Under the pieces are notes generated by a model. That model saw only the letters and a program-made list of their open reading frames with translations. It had not been told where the DNA came from and did not search any database. Positions 25,601-36,890 of a DNA stretch of 64,000 nucleotides are shown here, one piece after another. The stretch is from positions 19,728,528 through 19,792,527 of the forward strand of contig OZ020253.1 of assembly GCA_963971285.1 (NCBI GenBank), written 5' to 3'. The position numbers were made by a program, and so were the translations under genes. The stretch's first letter is position 1, and the number at the start of each line of letters is the position of its first letter. This DNA is from Astropecten irregularis. Its lineage: Eukaryota; Echinodermata; Asteroidea; Paxillosida; Astropectinidae.

Positions 25601-26674
25601 CATTGGCTACTGGAGCCCTAGTCTCGTTTCAAGGCTTATGATACCCACCCGAAGCAAGTGACTCGTATGGGACCAATTCTCTTGGCAATGAGCGGGATTT
25701 GTTCAGGCTTGGTCGGCGTTCCGATTATCTTCAAGAGTCCCACCTCGTTGAACGTCTTCAGGAAATCGTACAGAACCTCGTCACTGGAGAGGATGTCGCT
25801 AAACTCGAAGATCGGCAGCGATTCGGTAATCTCTGCGCCCCATAACTTCGGCGACGGGTACATGATGTCGTCCAAGGACTCGGAGCGAACCCTGAGAAGC
25901 CACTCGGAGCTGAAGTCGGTGTGGTGGCGCTGGTTCCACCAGACACGCAACGTTTCCCCGCCGCCGATGGCCTGTACAGACTCCGGTACTGCCGTGGTAT
26001 CCAGCTCAGTGAAGGGCAGTTGACGACACTGCGACTCAGCGTGATAGCACTCGGGGCACATGCAGTTGTCCAGGAGCCAAGTGAACGGGAAGTCTTGTGT
26101 CTCGCCGCTAGACCAGGTCAAGCTCACAACGCGCCGACTGTCATCTCTATTCACAGATTCAATCTGAACCGATTTGTGGAATGAACGGAACCAAGACGCT
26201 TAAGGTTAGAAATTGCTTAGTGTTGGGTTAGTGGCTACGCCTACAGCTAAATTTCTTCCAAAATGAAAGTCTGACCCCACATTTCCTTGAAAAAGCTACA
26301 TGGTGCTGAATGGTACTGAGTCAGTGTTATTTTGGTTAATACCCTGGTATAATAGGCATAATTATGAAGGCATTTCAGATCGTCCAGCTTACCTTGACTT
26401 GATGTTCCGGTGAAACAGTTTGGGTTGATTGCGAAGAGTATCTAAGACCACCGAACTGACTAGACGACCAGCCCTTCGATAGGAGACTAAATACAGGCAG
26501 CGAGCTAAACTTCATACTCGAGAAAAGACACCGTCCCGATGAGGATGGTTCGTGCACCGTGAGCGCCGACAAAGCTCGGCCAGTCCTGACGCCAGAAGAT
26601 CCCTGCTTTGGAGAGAGTACGGTCCGTAAACTGGGCCCGATGCGGAGCAATGCTTGAAGTCGGCTCAGCAGCAT
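22656..26674 (-). CDS. BBOX-like 2-oxoglutarate dioxygenase, copy A
   Basis: Six exons: complement(26393..26674, 25649..26163, 24988..25114, 24168..24373, 23582..23748, 22656..22813), phases 0,2,0,2,1, total 484 residues. Exon 1 encodes a 94-residue presequence rich in Arg, Ser and Leu, probably mitochondrial. The N-terminal zinc site C-x-C-x2-C (residues 128, 130, 133) and a downstream His match the known BBOX1 zinc domain. The iron triad is His297-Met-Asp299 plus His445 in HRVLHGR. Arg456 in SERYLEL matches the 2-oxoglutarate-binding Arg. Exon 2 is two codons shorter than in copies B and C. This is the most diverged copy: HMD instead of HND, and intron 3 carries a 22-bp minisatellite. Intron 4 carries hammerhead-like motifs and a CR1-like LINE abuts the stop codon. 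Known relatives hydroxylate gamma-butyrobetaine to carnitine or trimethyllysine; the substrate here is unproven. Confidence 0.88.
23882..23927 (-). ncRNA. Hammerhead-ribozyme-like motif 1 (degenerate)
   Basis: On the minus strand, within intron 4 of BBOX copy A: stem I strand GGTCTC, core CTGATGA, stem II GACTA...TAGTC around a GAGCAGGC loop, core GAAA, then CTTT and GAGACC, which pairs back to GGTCTC. The region expected to form stem III is ACTT rather than the palindrome ACGT of the neighbouring copy, so this copy is probably inactive. It looks like the terminal repeat of a Penelope-like element. Confidence 0.65.
23953..23997 (-). ncRNA. Hammerhead-ribozyme-like motif 2
   Basis: The minus strand reads TCTC, CTGATGA, stem II GACTA...TAGTC, GAAA, then CGTT and GAGACC, with TCTC/GAGA as a short stem I. 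The four bases ACGT after GAA are self-complementary, as needed for stem III formed between two copies, the arrangement reported for Penelope-like hammerheads. It lies 71 bp from motif 1 in a direct tandem repeat. No Penelope reverse transcriptase is visible nearby. Confidence 0.7.
24505..24625. repeat. 22-bp minisatellite in intron 3 of BBOX copy A
   Basis: TATCCCATGGCATTCAATGTAC is repeated about five times with diverged units at both ends. Copies B and C lack it in the same intron. Confidence 0.9.
24640..24880. repeat. GGTTGGGTGTGG-type repeat shared by intron 3 of all BBOX copies
   Basis: Repeated GGTTGAGTGAGGTTGGGTGT and GTTTAGTGCAGTGGGTGTGG words. Shorter homologous blocks lie at about 31200-31345 (copy B) and 41160-41300 (copy C), so the array predates the duplications and is longest in copy A. 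Confidence 0.75.
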
Positions 26675-26889
26675 GGCTATATTCAATACAATCCTGTGAG
26701 GAACATGCATGCTTAATATAAACGACAGGGGGACATTTATTCGATCTTTAATAACAGCATATAACGACACACATATTTTGAAAAGACTGGCTGGAGAAAA
26801 CGTTGTCCACTGACGGCCATCACTTGTACACACAGCTATGGAACCGACAGGACGTTTTCAGAGAAAATGGGGAATTAGAAACACCGTAA

Positions 26890-27260
26890 TTGCATAATTA
26901 TGACTACAGAGCTAAATATGACAAGATATTGCATGGCCTTCCCGGGTCCCCTGGCCAACCAACCAGCCCGCAAATGACCTCAGTACATACCTATAGTATA
27001 CACGGCAGGTCAGTGTCAAACACTGTAGTAGAATTCAAGGGTGCGTCAAAGTCGGTCCCGTGTACAGATCACTGCAGCTCCGACGTTTGGTCAGTTAGAC
27101 AGATGAATGCCAGTGCCTACTGTTCTAAGATGGTTCGTGGATGATTCATTAAAGCTTACGGTCATGGAACATATGAACTGACTGAAGTGGGGCCCCAGCC
27201 TGTCGGCATTGATATACTTTATTCGGCAGGCAATTCGCTGTGGTATAATAACTTTGTATG
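26890..27260. promoter_or_regulatory. Conserved block upstream of BBOX copy A
   Basis: The block begins about 215 bp upstream of the copy A start codon. Words such as TGTTCTAAGATGGT, GGATGAATC-like segments, AACTGACTGAAGTG and TATTCGGCAGGC recur in the same order at 35265-35620 and 43555-43930 upstream of copies B and C. Conservation around the expected promoter suggests a promoter or 5' UTR exon. No core promoter element is clear. Confidence 0.4.
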
Positions 27261-27540
27261 TCACAACCAATTCTATTATATATAGCTACGCTGATCGAGC
27301 TATTACCTGATTATTATGTATGACGAGTTTTTATAAATTGTGCTTGTGTACTGATCTTTGAAAACTTCGCGCTTCACCAACTTCGTCGGGTCAGGTTCGG
27401 GTACGTGTAATAATAATAACTAATAATACACAAATGTATTTATAGAGCGCTTTTCCGAAGGATACAAAATGTCAAATCAGTGAAAATAACACAACAAAAC
27501 AAAGTAAATTATTACAGGGTACGATTCAAGAGGTGTGCCT

Positions 27541-27887
27541 TTGAAGGTACAGTACAGGATTAGTAACATACCCAAACAGAAATGTCCACAGATTTACCTA
27601 TAACTTTCAAGGTGCTGGTAGAAACGTACCATTAAGTCATTTCCGCCTGAAATAGTTTATTTGTTCAGAATTTAGCAAAGACCGAAAACAGTTTTGATCT
27701 CTGGGTAAGATAAAAACTATTTTGTTATGTTTTATAAGAAATATTTAGTCGCTTTTTTGCTAATTTCTCGTGACTCAGTGTCTGATTGAGCTCAAATTTT
27801 CACAGGTTTATTATTTCATGTATGTTGGATTAGACAAAGTATGAGTGCTGGTCTGTGACCTTTACCAATCATGTATGATACCTTTAA
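27541..27887. repeat. TTAA-type MITE (TTAAAGGTA family), copy 3
   Basis: It ends in GTATGATACCTTTAA, has a degenerate left end TTGAAGGTACAG, and shares internal GACCGAAAACAGTTTTGATC with other copies. Confidence 0.7.
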
Positions 27888-27929
27888 GTCTTTTGAACTG
27901 TTCAACCGATGAAGCATTTCGGATGGTGA

Positions 27930-28310
27930 TGAGAAGAAAATGCCCTCAGTGAAATTCCCGCCCACGGCCGCCAAAATGACGGATGGAATTGTAGCAAGTG
28001 TGTGTCTCACCAAATGGACCTTATCGAAGATAGCTATAAAACCGGCCCAAACGGGGTATGGGCAAAGCATTCTGTGTACAAGTTTACTACGGCTGGCGTT
28101 AAGTGATGTACATTTGGCACAAGATTATTACCCACTGTCCTTTGCGTAGTGCCCAAGACGGTCTATCTTCGATATTAGGTCCATGACTTATGAAGTATCA
28201 GGGAAGATGTTTGTTGGAAATGTACCGACTTCCAACCGACTGTACTGTGAAGAATCTCTTGTTAAGCAGGAAATAGGTAGGCGAGTTTATTGTCTCTCAA
28301 AATTAGAAAA
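27930..28310. repeat. Block downstream of BBOX copy B, homologous to 21090-21420
   Basis: Shares CAGTGAAATTCCCGCCCA, GGCCGCCAAAATGA, GATGTTTGTTGGAAATGT and CTTGTTAAGCAG with the block downstream of copy A. It ends just outside the left boundary of the younger tandem duplication. Confidence 0.65.
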
Positions 28311-28569
28311 TACCAATAAAATGAAACAAAAAAATGGCTTTACAATGAATGAATTGTAAATCTGAAACCCTTGGAGAGACACTTCAATGGGAGTCGCATG
28401 ATGACTTACACATGTATACATTTTTGTCCTGTATTTTGTTGCTAAAATTGAGTCACTCCGTGCGCTTTGCCGGCCGGAATGACACGGTCTCTGCTGTTGA
28501 AATCCCACCTTTGACTTGAAGCTGTGGTTCTGCCAAATCATTTGACCTAACCTCCTGCTCAGCAGCTTT

Positions 28570-29640
28570 CTTACATTTATATCAATTCACGTTATAATCC
28601 CATAGCAATAACAATTAGTTTTAATAAGGGCATTATTTCAATTTAGATATTAAATACACACGATATAATAATTAATTTGCACGTTTTCTTCTTTGTTCAT
28701 TTCATTTTATTGATGGATTTATTTATTTCCTTTTTGTTCCTTTTCTACGAGATTGCGTAAGCACTAGTCTTTCGTCAATGCCTTCGTGGCCTTATGCTCT
28801 GCCCCAAAGCGACTGGAACTATAGACTACATGCACGAGTGGCGAATGTAAGATCTTTCTAAGTTATCAGGAATTTTTTTTTTTTACCTTTTTGCTAGTCA
28901 ATAATAAGTGATTGGGTCAGCTTATATTAACATATTATTCAAATCAATGAAAAAACAAAATGGCGAGAGTCCGAAAAATGTCAACACTACACGTTTAGGC
29001 CTAAAGCTTTCCGCGGAGCGATTCACTGATGAAACACAGCAATCATGTTAAAAAGGCACTCAGGCCCTGACGAAAGTCTACATAAATTATACTTCCATTT
29101 AATACAAATAATAATAACTGGGGAAATCTGGAATGGGCTAGACTGTATCAAGCATTTTTAAAATCGTACAATCTTTAGATTATTAGGCATAATAATGAAA
29201 TCTACTCAATTTCTGCATGCTTTACAAATGTTGATGCAAAAAGGTTTTTTTTTCTGTACCATTTTGTAATGCACGTTCGTCCGAACGAGGGTAAAAGCCA
29301 CTCGAAGTTTAGATGCAATAGAGAAATAAAAGGGGAGCTTAAAGCGCAACATCTTTATACATTATTGACATTAATGTACCGTATTCAACTCAAGAGGGCG
29401 CATTCATTATTAGCAAGCGCTGAGGGCGCTAGACAAACTGGATGTACGTGCTGTGATCTGGTCTGGACAACAAAATAATTATTCTCAAATGTACTTTTTA
29501 ATCAGGAATAATTATGTCCATGGCAATCTATGTTGTAGACATCCTACTGATGTCTCAAAGAAGGGAAAGTGTGTATATTGTAGTGAAACTTTGTCCTCAA
29601 GTTCATGGGTCACACATGGCGTTGATGTGACGTCTTCGGG
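28570..29640. other. Duplicated non-coding flank, no gene recognised
   Basis: This matches 38450-39540 in unit 2 almost throughout, for example GCGTAAGCACTAGTCTTTCG and GCACTCAGGCCCTGACGAAA. No open frame of note is conserved between the two copies. Confidence 0.7.
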
Positions 29641-29647
29641 GTATACT

Positions 29648-29949
29648 TTAAAGGTAGCACAGTATAGGTAACTCATGCCCTAACAGAAATATTCACAGAT
29701 TTACATATAACGTTCAGTGTATGAAGAAGGTGGTGGTAAAAACATCCCATTAAAATATTTCAGCCAGAAATGCTGTATTTGTCCAGAAAATAGTAAAACA
29801 ACGACCGAAAACAGTTTTTCTCTCGGGAGTTAAAATCAAAACCATTCTTTATGTTTTATACGAAAAATTGTGTAGGTTTTTCGCTATTTTCTCGTGGCTC
29901 AGAATGTTTGATTGAGCTCGAATTTTACCAATCATGCATTTACCTTTAA
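29648..29949. repeat. TTAA-type MITE (TTAAAGGTA family), copy 4, unit 1
   Basis: Starts TTAAAGGTAGCACAGTATAG and ends at TACCTTTAA. It shares the AACGACCGAAAACAGTTTT segment. The same insertion is present at 39546-39909 in unit 2, so it predates the tandem duplication. Confidence 0.75.
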
Positions 29950-30129
29950 ATTTCAGCCACAACTTTATTAGTGCAAGTGGGTGAAAACCACAAACCCTTT
30001 CGCAAATATTCAGCCTATGGGATTTTGTGTGCATAATGTCAGTCCAAACGGTCCCACAATGCATTTCTCTTATTTCTTCACTGTACACTTCCGGCCTATC
30101 CTCGAAAATATCGTACGCACAATAATTCT

Positions 30130-32829
30130 TTATGCCTTCCCGCCCTTCAGCGCATTTCTGAGGACGCGCATGCGCGAGGTCACGTGATCCCAGTCGACGT
30201 ATCCCAGTTCGAGGTAACGTTCTCCGTTGTTTTCATACGGTGTTCTCCCGTGGAGGACGCGGTGGTTGTTTGCCACTATTGTTTCACCTATAATGAAGAA
30301 GATATTCGATCAAGAAAAATATACATTGTGGCGTCGCGGTGTAACCTAAAATTTTCTTGCTTAATAATCAGCTACCGTAGAATTTAGGCTCTTTCCTAGT
30401 ACGTAATTACAGCTAAGAACGGGGATCATAGGCACAAAACGGAGGGGTAAGCAGAACCATAAAGTTGATATATTTTATATCAAAAAGAAATCTTTTTCAT
30501 ACCTGCTTGTAATTTAACGTGGTATGCGTTTTCGGGTCTTTCCAGGAGCCTGGCAAATTTCTGGAGGGCGCTATACATTGGCTGAATGTCATCCACGGAC
30601 CTTGGCAACGATGTCATTCGGCCATGTGTACTGTAGACCACGGACTTGAGGTTACCAAACTCATCCACACTTCAACAAGAATAACAACAGAGACAAAACA
30701 TAATCATCAAATAACCATGTAGCTCCATAGTTGAGGTATTAATATTGACTGAATAATAACAATTTATCAAGATTTTGCAAATGAAATTGCGAGCAATTTT
30801 TACGTCAGTGTTTTATGCAAAATCGCCCTAATGCCATTCTCTCAAGGATAATCCCTCTTAAACAATACATGTAGTTTGCAGAACAAACGCACGTGATTGG
30901 TGTATGGTAGCAACGATGGTCAAAGTTTCCCACATGAGGCTCCACCCCCACGAGGCGAAACATCAGCTGATTGGTGCAGAGCGTTTGAAATGCGTCAGGG
31001 TCCTCACGTCTCAACATATCTGCTGCTTTGAATCCATCTGCGTACACGCTATCCCCACCCTTACCAATGTGCGATATGACGCAATGGAAAAACGCCATCT
31101 AGAAATTGAAAAAAAAAATAGTATTTAAATATCACACGGTAATCTATAAGACAAAAGTATGGTAAGTTTGGGGTTACTTCAAGTAGCGGAAGGCCAATCC
31201 CTCGGTCGTATAGCCGCACCCGTGGCGTGGAGGGGGGAGATGGGTGTGGTAGGCTTGGGTTGTTGGGCGGCGTGGTGTGGTTGGGTGAAGTTTAGTGCAG
31301 TGGGCGTGGTTAGCCTTAGAATGGTGATTAGGTTGAGTGTGGGGTTACCATAATTATATTTATGCACTTATTGCATCTCGCAACGTAAACACACTAACTG
31401 ATATTAATAAATAAAATTTTTAAATATGTCTTAAACCACGTACGCATGTAACACTTGCAAGACAAGGCATGTCATTATGCAACTGCAGTGCCATTGTGGT
31501 ATAGGAGAGGGATCGATTCACGTCTAGATCTTCCGCTTCATTTCCTCCTTTCCTCACCTGTTGAATCATTCTGTAAGAATAACCACAGTCAAGTAAAGTT
31601 AATCCTGTAATAACGCAATGGTTACATTTCTAGTTCTACTGAAGTAATGCTTTACCCATTTTAGTTCATCGAAATCAATTCGAATAAGCCATCAGCGGTC
31701 TTTTTTTTTCAATAAAAAAACCTTTCCAGTTGCCATAAAACAGTCACTTGAGCCCTATAGTCTTGTTTCAAGGTTTTGGATACCCACCCGAAGCTAGTGT
31801 CTCTCATGGGACCAATTCTCTTGGCAATGAGTGGGATTTGTCCAGGCTCGGTCGGCGTTCCCACTATCTTCAGGAATCCCACCTCGTTGAACGTCTTCAG
31901 GAAATCGTACAGAACCTCGTCACTGGAGAGGATGTCGCTAAACTCGAAGATCGGCAGCGATTCGGCAATCTCCGCGCCCCACAACTTCAGCGACGGGTAC
32001 ATGATGTCGTCAACGGATTCGGGATCGGCGCGAACCTCCAGGAGCCACTCGGAGCTGAAGTCGGTATGGTGGCGCTGGTCCCACCAGATTCGCAACGTCT
32101 CCCCGCCGTCGATGGCCTGTACGGATTCCGGTACTGCCGTGGTATTCAGCTCAGTGAAGGTCAGTTGACGACCCTGCGACTCGGCATGGTAGCACTCGGG
32201 GCACATGCAGTTGTCCAGGAGCCAAGTGAATGGGTAGTCTTGTTTCTCACCGCTAGACCAGGTCAAGCTCACAACGCGCCGACTGTCATCTCTATTCACA
32301 GATTCAATCTGAACCGATTTGTGGAATGAGCGGAACCAAAACAAATGTCAGAATTTGACGTTTGGGTTAAAAATTGCTTAGTGTTGGGTTAAAAGACTGC
32401 GCCTACAGATTGCGTCTTAAAATGAAAGTCTGACCCTAAATTTCCTTGAAACTACAAGAGAATGCACCATATCACTAGAGCTGCCTGGTGCCGAGTCAGT
32501 GCTATTTTGGTTACCATGGTAAACATGCACGATTATGGAGGCCTTTCAAACCGTCTTACCTTGAGTTGATGTTCCGGTGAAACATTTTGGGTTGACTGCG
32601 AAGAGTATCTAAGGCCACCGAACTGACTAGACGACCAGCCCTTCGATAGGAGACTAGATACAGGCAGCGAGCCAAACTTTGTACCCGAGAAAAGGGACCG
32701 TGAGGATGGTTCGTGTACCGAGAGCGCCGACAAAGCCCGGGCAGCCGTGACGCCAGAAGGCTTTGGAGAGAGTACGGTCCGTAAACTGGGCCCGATGCGG
32801 AGCAATGCTTGAAGTCGGCTCTGGAGCAT
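30130..32829 (-). CDS. BBOX-like 2-oxoglutarate dioxygenase, copy B
   Basis: Six exons: complement(32560..32829, 31788..32308, 31444..31570, 30893..31098, 30503..30669, 30130..30287), same phases as the other copies, total 482 residues. Exon lengths equal those of copy C except exon 1, which is 12 nt (four codons) shorter within the presequence and keeps the frame. Zinc-site Cys124, Cys126, Cys129; iron ligands His295-Asn-Asp297 and His443; 2-oxoglutarate Arg454. The C-terminus reads KGGKA instead of KGGNP. Exon 2 is followed by the donor GTGGGT (copy C has GTGAGT), and exon 4 is preceded by a TAG acceptor. The frame is intact throughout, so it is probably functional. It arose together with copy C in the direct tandem duplication; several mobile elements have since entered its 5' flank. 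Confidence 0.9.
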
Positions 32830-32980
32830 GGCTATTCAATACAGTACAGTGTAAGCACGAACACGCTGAACCTATGTGAAATACACGAGAACAAGGAACA
32901 TTTTTAATTCGATCTTTAACAGCAACAACAGCAACAATTAAAACAAACTACAACACCCGCCCGACATCATTAGAGCCCCC

Positions 32981-33323
32981 TTAAAGGTAATATCATACTT
33001 TGATTTTTATCCAAGAAATACAGAATCATGGGCAAAAAAGACAGATACAGCAAAACTCATCTGTGAAAATTGAAGTCCCATATAGTGCCCAGTTCTTGAG
33101 AAAACAGTTGAAAAAGGCCACAGTATTTCCTAAGTCTTTTCTCTTTTATTTTTGATCTTTTAAAAGATCAAAAAGATTTTCGGTCGTTGTTTTACTAATT
33201 TCTGGATAAATACACAATTTTAGGCGGAAAAATGTTAACGGTATGTTTCTACCACCACCATCTCCATACGTAAATCTGTGAAGATTTCTGTTTTGGTTTC
33301 TTACCAAAGTATGATACCTTTAA
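32981..33323. repeat. TTAA-flanked MITE (TTAAAGGTA family), copy 5, unit 1 only
   Basis: TTAAAGGTAATATCATACTT at the left and GTATGATACCTTTAA at the right, with an inner palindrome CTTTTAAAAGATCAAAAAG. It lies in a segment (about 32865-33463) that unit 2 lacks. Confidence 0.8.
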
Positions 33324-33349
33324 TTGATAGAAAACAATGGCCTACACTG

Positions 33350-33380
33350 CAGACGCCCCCCCCCCCCCCAAAAAAAAATG
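33350..33380. repeat. C-run then A-run
   Basis: A homopolymer C tract followed by an A tract; low complexity within the unit-1-specific segment. Confidence 0.8.
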
Positions 33381-33775
33381 GTACCCGCTGCGATATTAGA
33401 TTGGAATACTTGAACCTGTTGGCTCTAGCTAGCTACCTTGGTGGTCTTGTGATATCGCGTCTTCACTAGTGCTTATAACAAATTTATATCTTTCTGGAAG
33501 ACAGATAAAAATCTATGAACTTGTAATAGGTGTTGATTTTCTGGAACGTTTTTGCCCTTTGCCTTCAACGCGACAATGCACTTGATCTTTGCTTTGGTTC
33601 CAAACAAAGATAACAGTAACTATGTAATCAATGATTAACCCATACACAATATTATTTAGACTGATTCAAGGTTTTTTTTATTTTTTTTTGTGCAATTTTG
33701 CGTACGTACGCATGCAGTGCAGTGGAAGATATACGTTTGCAATGATCATGTTTGGGAAACTGGTCCTGAAACCAA

Positions 33776-34013
33776 GGGCCTCTCCCAAAACTCAGCTCCG
33801 GCTCAGGCTCCGGCTCAGGCTCCGGCTTAATTTCGTGAATACATTATAAAATTACAGGCATCAAAAAAGTGACTTTTGGCTGCTGTTCAGAAGTATATTT
33901 TCTGGTTTGAAAAAGAAAACAGAGCTTCGGCTTCAATGAAAAAAACATAACATAACATAACATGGATGACGAAGCCGGAGCCTGAGCCGGAGCCGAGCTT
34001 TGAGAAAGGCCCC
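33776..34013. repeat. MITE with GGCTCCGGCTCAGGCT arms, copy 2, unit 1 only
   Basis: Ends are GGGCCTCTCCCAAA and the complement of TTTGAGAAAGGCCCC. The arms carry CTCCGGCTCAGGCTCCGGCT and CCGGAGCCTGAGCCGGAGCC. Unit 2 has an uninterrupted equivalent near 43154-43170 (GAAACAAAGGTTTGCTGT), so it inserted after the duplication or was excised from unit 2. A CATAA microsatellite lies next to its right arm. Confidence 0.8.
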
Positions 34014-34392
34014 AAGGTTGCTGTATATACAGCAGTGCACCAAGGACAATAATGGCTCTTTTTGCATGGTGCGATTTGAACATTATGGCGTAATATGTTG
34101 TTTTTGCGCCTTTTCCAAATCTCATTATTTATTCCACAACATATCACTGAACAGAAGTAAAGATGGTACCTGGAATAGTGCCTTTGCTCGGCGGTTCTAA
34201 AGCCAAGATTATAGCTACTGTGTATGAGCAAGGACATTGCTCCATGTTTTGCTGCCGTTTTCAGTGCGATCATCGGGTCTACTACTGTTGTATAGTAATG
34301 CTGCGATGAATATTGAATACAGACGCTAGTATAGTGTGGTGGAATACGGATACACCACAATAATTATGACTCAATCAAGTTCGAGGTCATAG

Positions 34393-35258
34393 AATGGAGG
34401 TACTATGGAGGACGAAAAGTGGCCATCTGTCAGAGTAGCAAAAAGCAGATTTTACCTTTTGGTTAGATGCAATTTTCCACTTTTCGTCTTTTTTTGCTAC
34501 CTGAAAAGCATATCGAACTTTTGTAGAAACTAATTTTTCTGCTTTACTGCTACACTGAAAAGCAAATCTTAATTCGACGGCCTAAAAGTGGCCATCGGCT
34601 TTTCTGCCTTCATAATAAAAATGGCCGCGCCTTCCTGTTGCGCTCTTTATGAAGGACGAAAAGTGGCCATCTGTTTTTCTGCTCTCAGAGTATAGCCAAA
34701 AAGCAGATTTTACGTTTTTGTTGGATGATCTTTTCCACTTTTCTACTTATTCGCTACCTCAAAAGCAGAATTAACTTTTGTAGAAACTAATTGTTCTGCT
34801 TTTCTGCTACCGGAAAAGCAGATCTTAAATCGGTGGCCGAAAAGTGACCATCGGCTTTTCGTCCTCCATACTGCTAGGACAGCAGAAAAGTGGATCTATC
34901 CAAAACGTTCAATATGCACATTGTACTATAGCAGAAAATCAGATGGCCACTTTTGAACCACTGTGCCACAAGCGTTCAATCTGCTTTCTTGGAAGGCAGA
35001 AAAGCAAAAAAGTGGAAAAAAAGTTCAATCTGCTTTTCTGGTAGTAAGAAAAGTGAAAAATACAGATGTCTACTTTTGTACCGCCAGTTACGGGTAAAAA
35101 GTAACATTTGCTTTTCTGGTAGCAGAAAAGCAGAAAAGTGCATTTTACCAAAACTAGCAGAAAAGTAGAAAAGTAGAAAAGATTTTTATTAAAGCGTTCG
35201 ATCTGATTTTCTATTACTTGTAGGTCACAAAAGCAGATGTCCACTTTTGAACCTCCAT
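34393..35258. mobile_element. 866-bp hAT-like non-autonomous element, unit 1 only
   Basis: The element is flanked by the 8-bp direct repeat GGTCATAG (34385-34392 and 35259-35266); unit 2 has one GGTCATAG at 43562-43569 and no insertion. The ends are ATGGAGGT and ACCTCCAT. The interior is packed with AAAAGTGG, AGCAGAAAAG and their complements in both orientations, for example GAAAAGTGGCCATCTG and CCACTTTTCTGCT-like words. It codes for nothing convincing. An 8-bp target duplication with short inverted ends fits the hAT superfamily; no transposase is present. Confidence 0.85.
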
Positions 35259-35264
35259 GGTCAT

Positions 35265-35620
35265 AGTCCAATTTCGTCCCCGGTCCCTCGGCCAATCACC
35301 CAGCCTTAGTCCGCCATGCATGATATGCAAACCCCCAGTACGTACCTTGGTCAATGTCAAGCAGCTGTTATTGTGTAGAATTTAAGGGTTCGTCCAGGTT
35401 GAGTCAGAAATACACGTGGGTCTAGTGCAGCTCGATTGTTGTCAGTTATGAGTCCTGAAACGTTTACTGGACTGAGACAGAATATGCCTAATTATACTGT
35501 TCTAAGATGGTGATTCATGGATGAATCGATTGCTTACGGCGGTCGTAAACTGACTGAAGTGAGACCCGAGGGCGGCTGATATTTTATTTGGCAGGCCGGC
35601 AATTTTGTTCTACGTATTTA
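35265..35620. promoter_or_regulatory. Conserved block upstream of BBOX copy B
   Basis: Homologous to 26890-27260 and 43555-43930. It now lies about 2.4 kb from the start codon because of insertions, unlike about 0.2 kb in copy A. If it is the promoter, copy B must have a long first intron or have lost this input. Confidence 0.35.
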
Positions 35621-35704
35621 CTTTTTCAAACCAGTTTTAGCTGCCTCGATCGAGCTGTAACCCGATTTCATGTTTGCTGTGTGTGTAAATTGTGTTTGTG
35701 CACT

Positions 35705-35948
35705 GGGACCAATTTCATAAAACTGTTAAGCAAAAAAAATTGCTAAGCACAAAAATGTCTCGCCCAATAAAACAAACCACCATTGAAAATAATTCCATTT
35801 GATATTCATGGTCAGCGAACAACAGCCAAAGAACAATCACAAGTGAAACACAACATGTCGAAATTTGGTTGTTAACCCTGTTTTTATTAAGACAGAAATG
35901 TCATGCTTAGCAAATTCTTGTGCTTAACAGTTTTATGAAATTGGCCCC
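35705..35948. repeat. Palindromic MITE, CCAATTTCATAAAACTG ends, unit 1 only
   Basis: Starts GGGACCAATTTCATAAAACT and ends CAGTTTTATGAAATTGGCCCC. The interior includes TTTGATATTCATGGTCAG and GTTTTTATTAAGACAGAAATG. Unit 2 reads straight across the site (GTGCACTCATCTTTG, near 44016). A closely related element is at 61357-61602. Confidence 0.8.
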
Positions 35949-36599
35949 ATATCTTTGAAAAAAAAAACCTTTATTGGCCTACATTGACCCATGGAGGTAG
36001 AACTATAGACCTTCGTGCTCCACCTCTCGAATTAGTTGGTTCATGGTTGGGTCAGATTAGGTTTGGGTGAACCGGCCGCGATTTTATTTTTCATACTACA
36101 CGTTGAATAGGGCACCCCAATAAAGCATTCCAATTGGTCTGTTGCTCATGCATAATGCATGATGTCACAAGAGTTGCAGCAGTTATTACTGGCTAGACTC
36201 ATTCACACTTCTATACTCGTGTGAGATTTCGGCCGTATCCAAAATAAAATTAATTGGCCATGGCTTTAGATAACACGGAGAACTATGGGAATTTCCTGAA
36301 GCCGCTCGGTGTCGGCTTCCAACAGTTATTAGGTAATAAAATGTGTTTTTTCGGCAGCCGTAGCCATGCAAAAGTACGGCCGTCTCAAGATCCGTAGATA
36401 GCGCCACCAAAAGGCCTGATGAAGTAATGAATAAGTATGGCGTCCGATCGGTAAGTCTCTACAACTTTGTTGTCTTTTTTTGAGTAAAATAATCATGACA
36501 ATCTGGGAAGAGTACCATACACGGACAATAAAGTAAATGGCGATTGTAATGTTCATGCCCCCTCTAAACCATGTAAACATTCTTAATGTGGTTATCCTA

Positions 36600-36890
36600 A
36601 GGTGACCAGACGTCCCGATTTCCGGGGACAGTCCCCGATTTGACAGTACCGTCCCCGATGAAAAATTCGTTTCGACGAATCGAATGTTATTATTAACCAG
36701 TAGACCTAATTTGCATATTTCACACGACCGCGAGAGGTCGCTGTTTGCCTAATGTGCATTATAATATTATTATTGTACGCGCAAACGATCGTGACGGGAT
36801 CGTGCGGGGGATGGGATCGCCGGGAGCGCTGTGAACAATAATGCACATGATACGAATACGATAACGCCTTGACCAAGGCTACATTACATG
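36600..36890. repeat. Unit-1-specific sequence with GGTGACCAGACGTCCCG start
   Basis: Sequence between duplicated flanks that differs from the unit 2 counterpart. It starts GGTGACCAGACGTCCCGATT and contains GGGGACAGTCCCCGA repeats, which look like a degenerate transposon end. I cannot assign a family. Confidence 0.4.
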
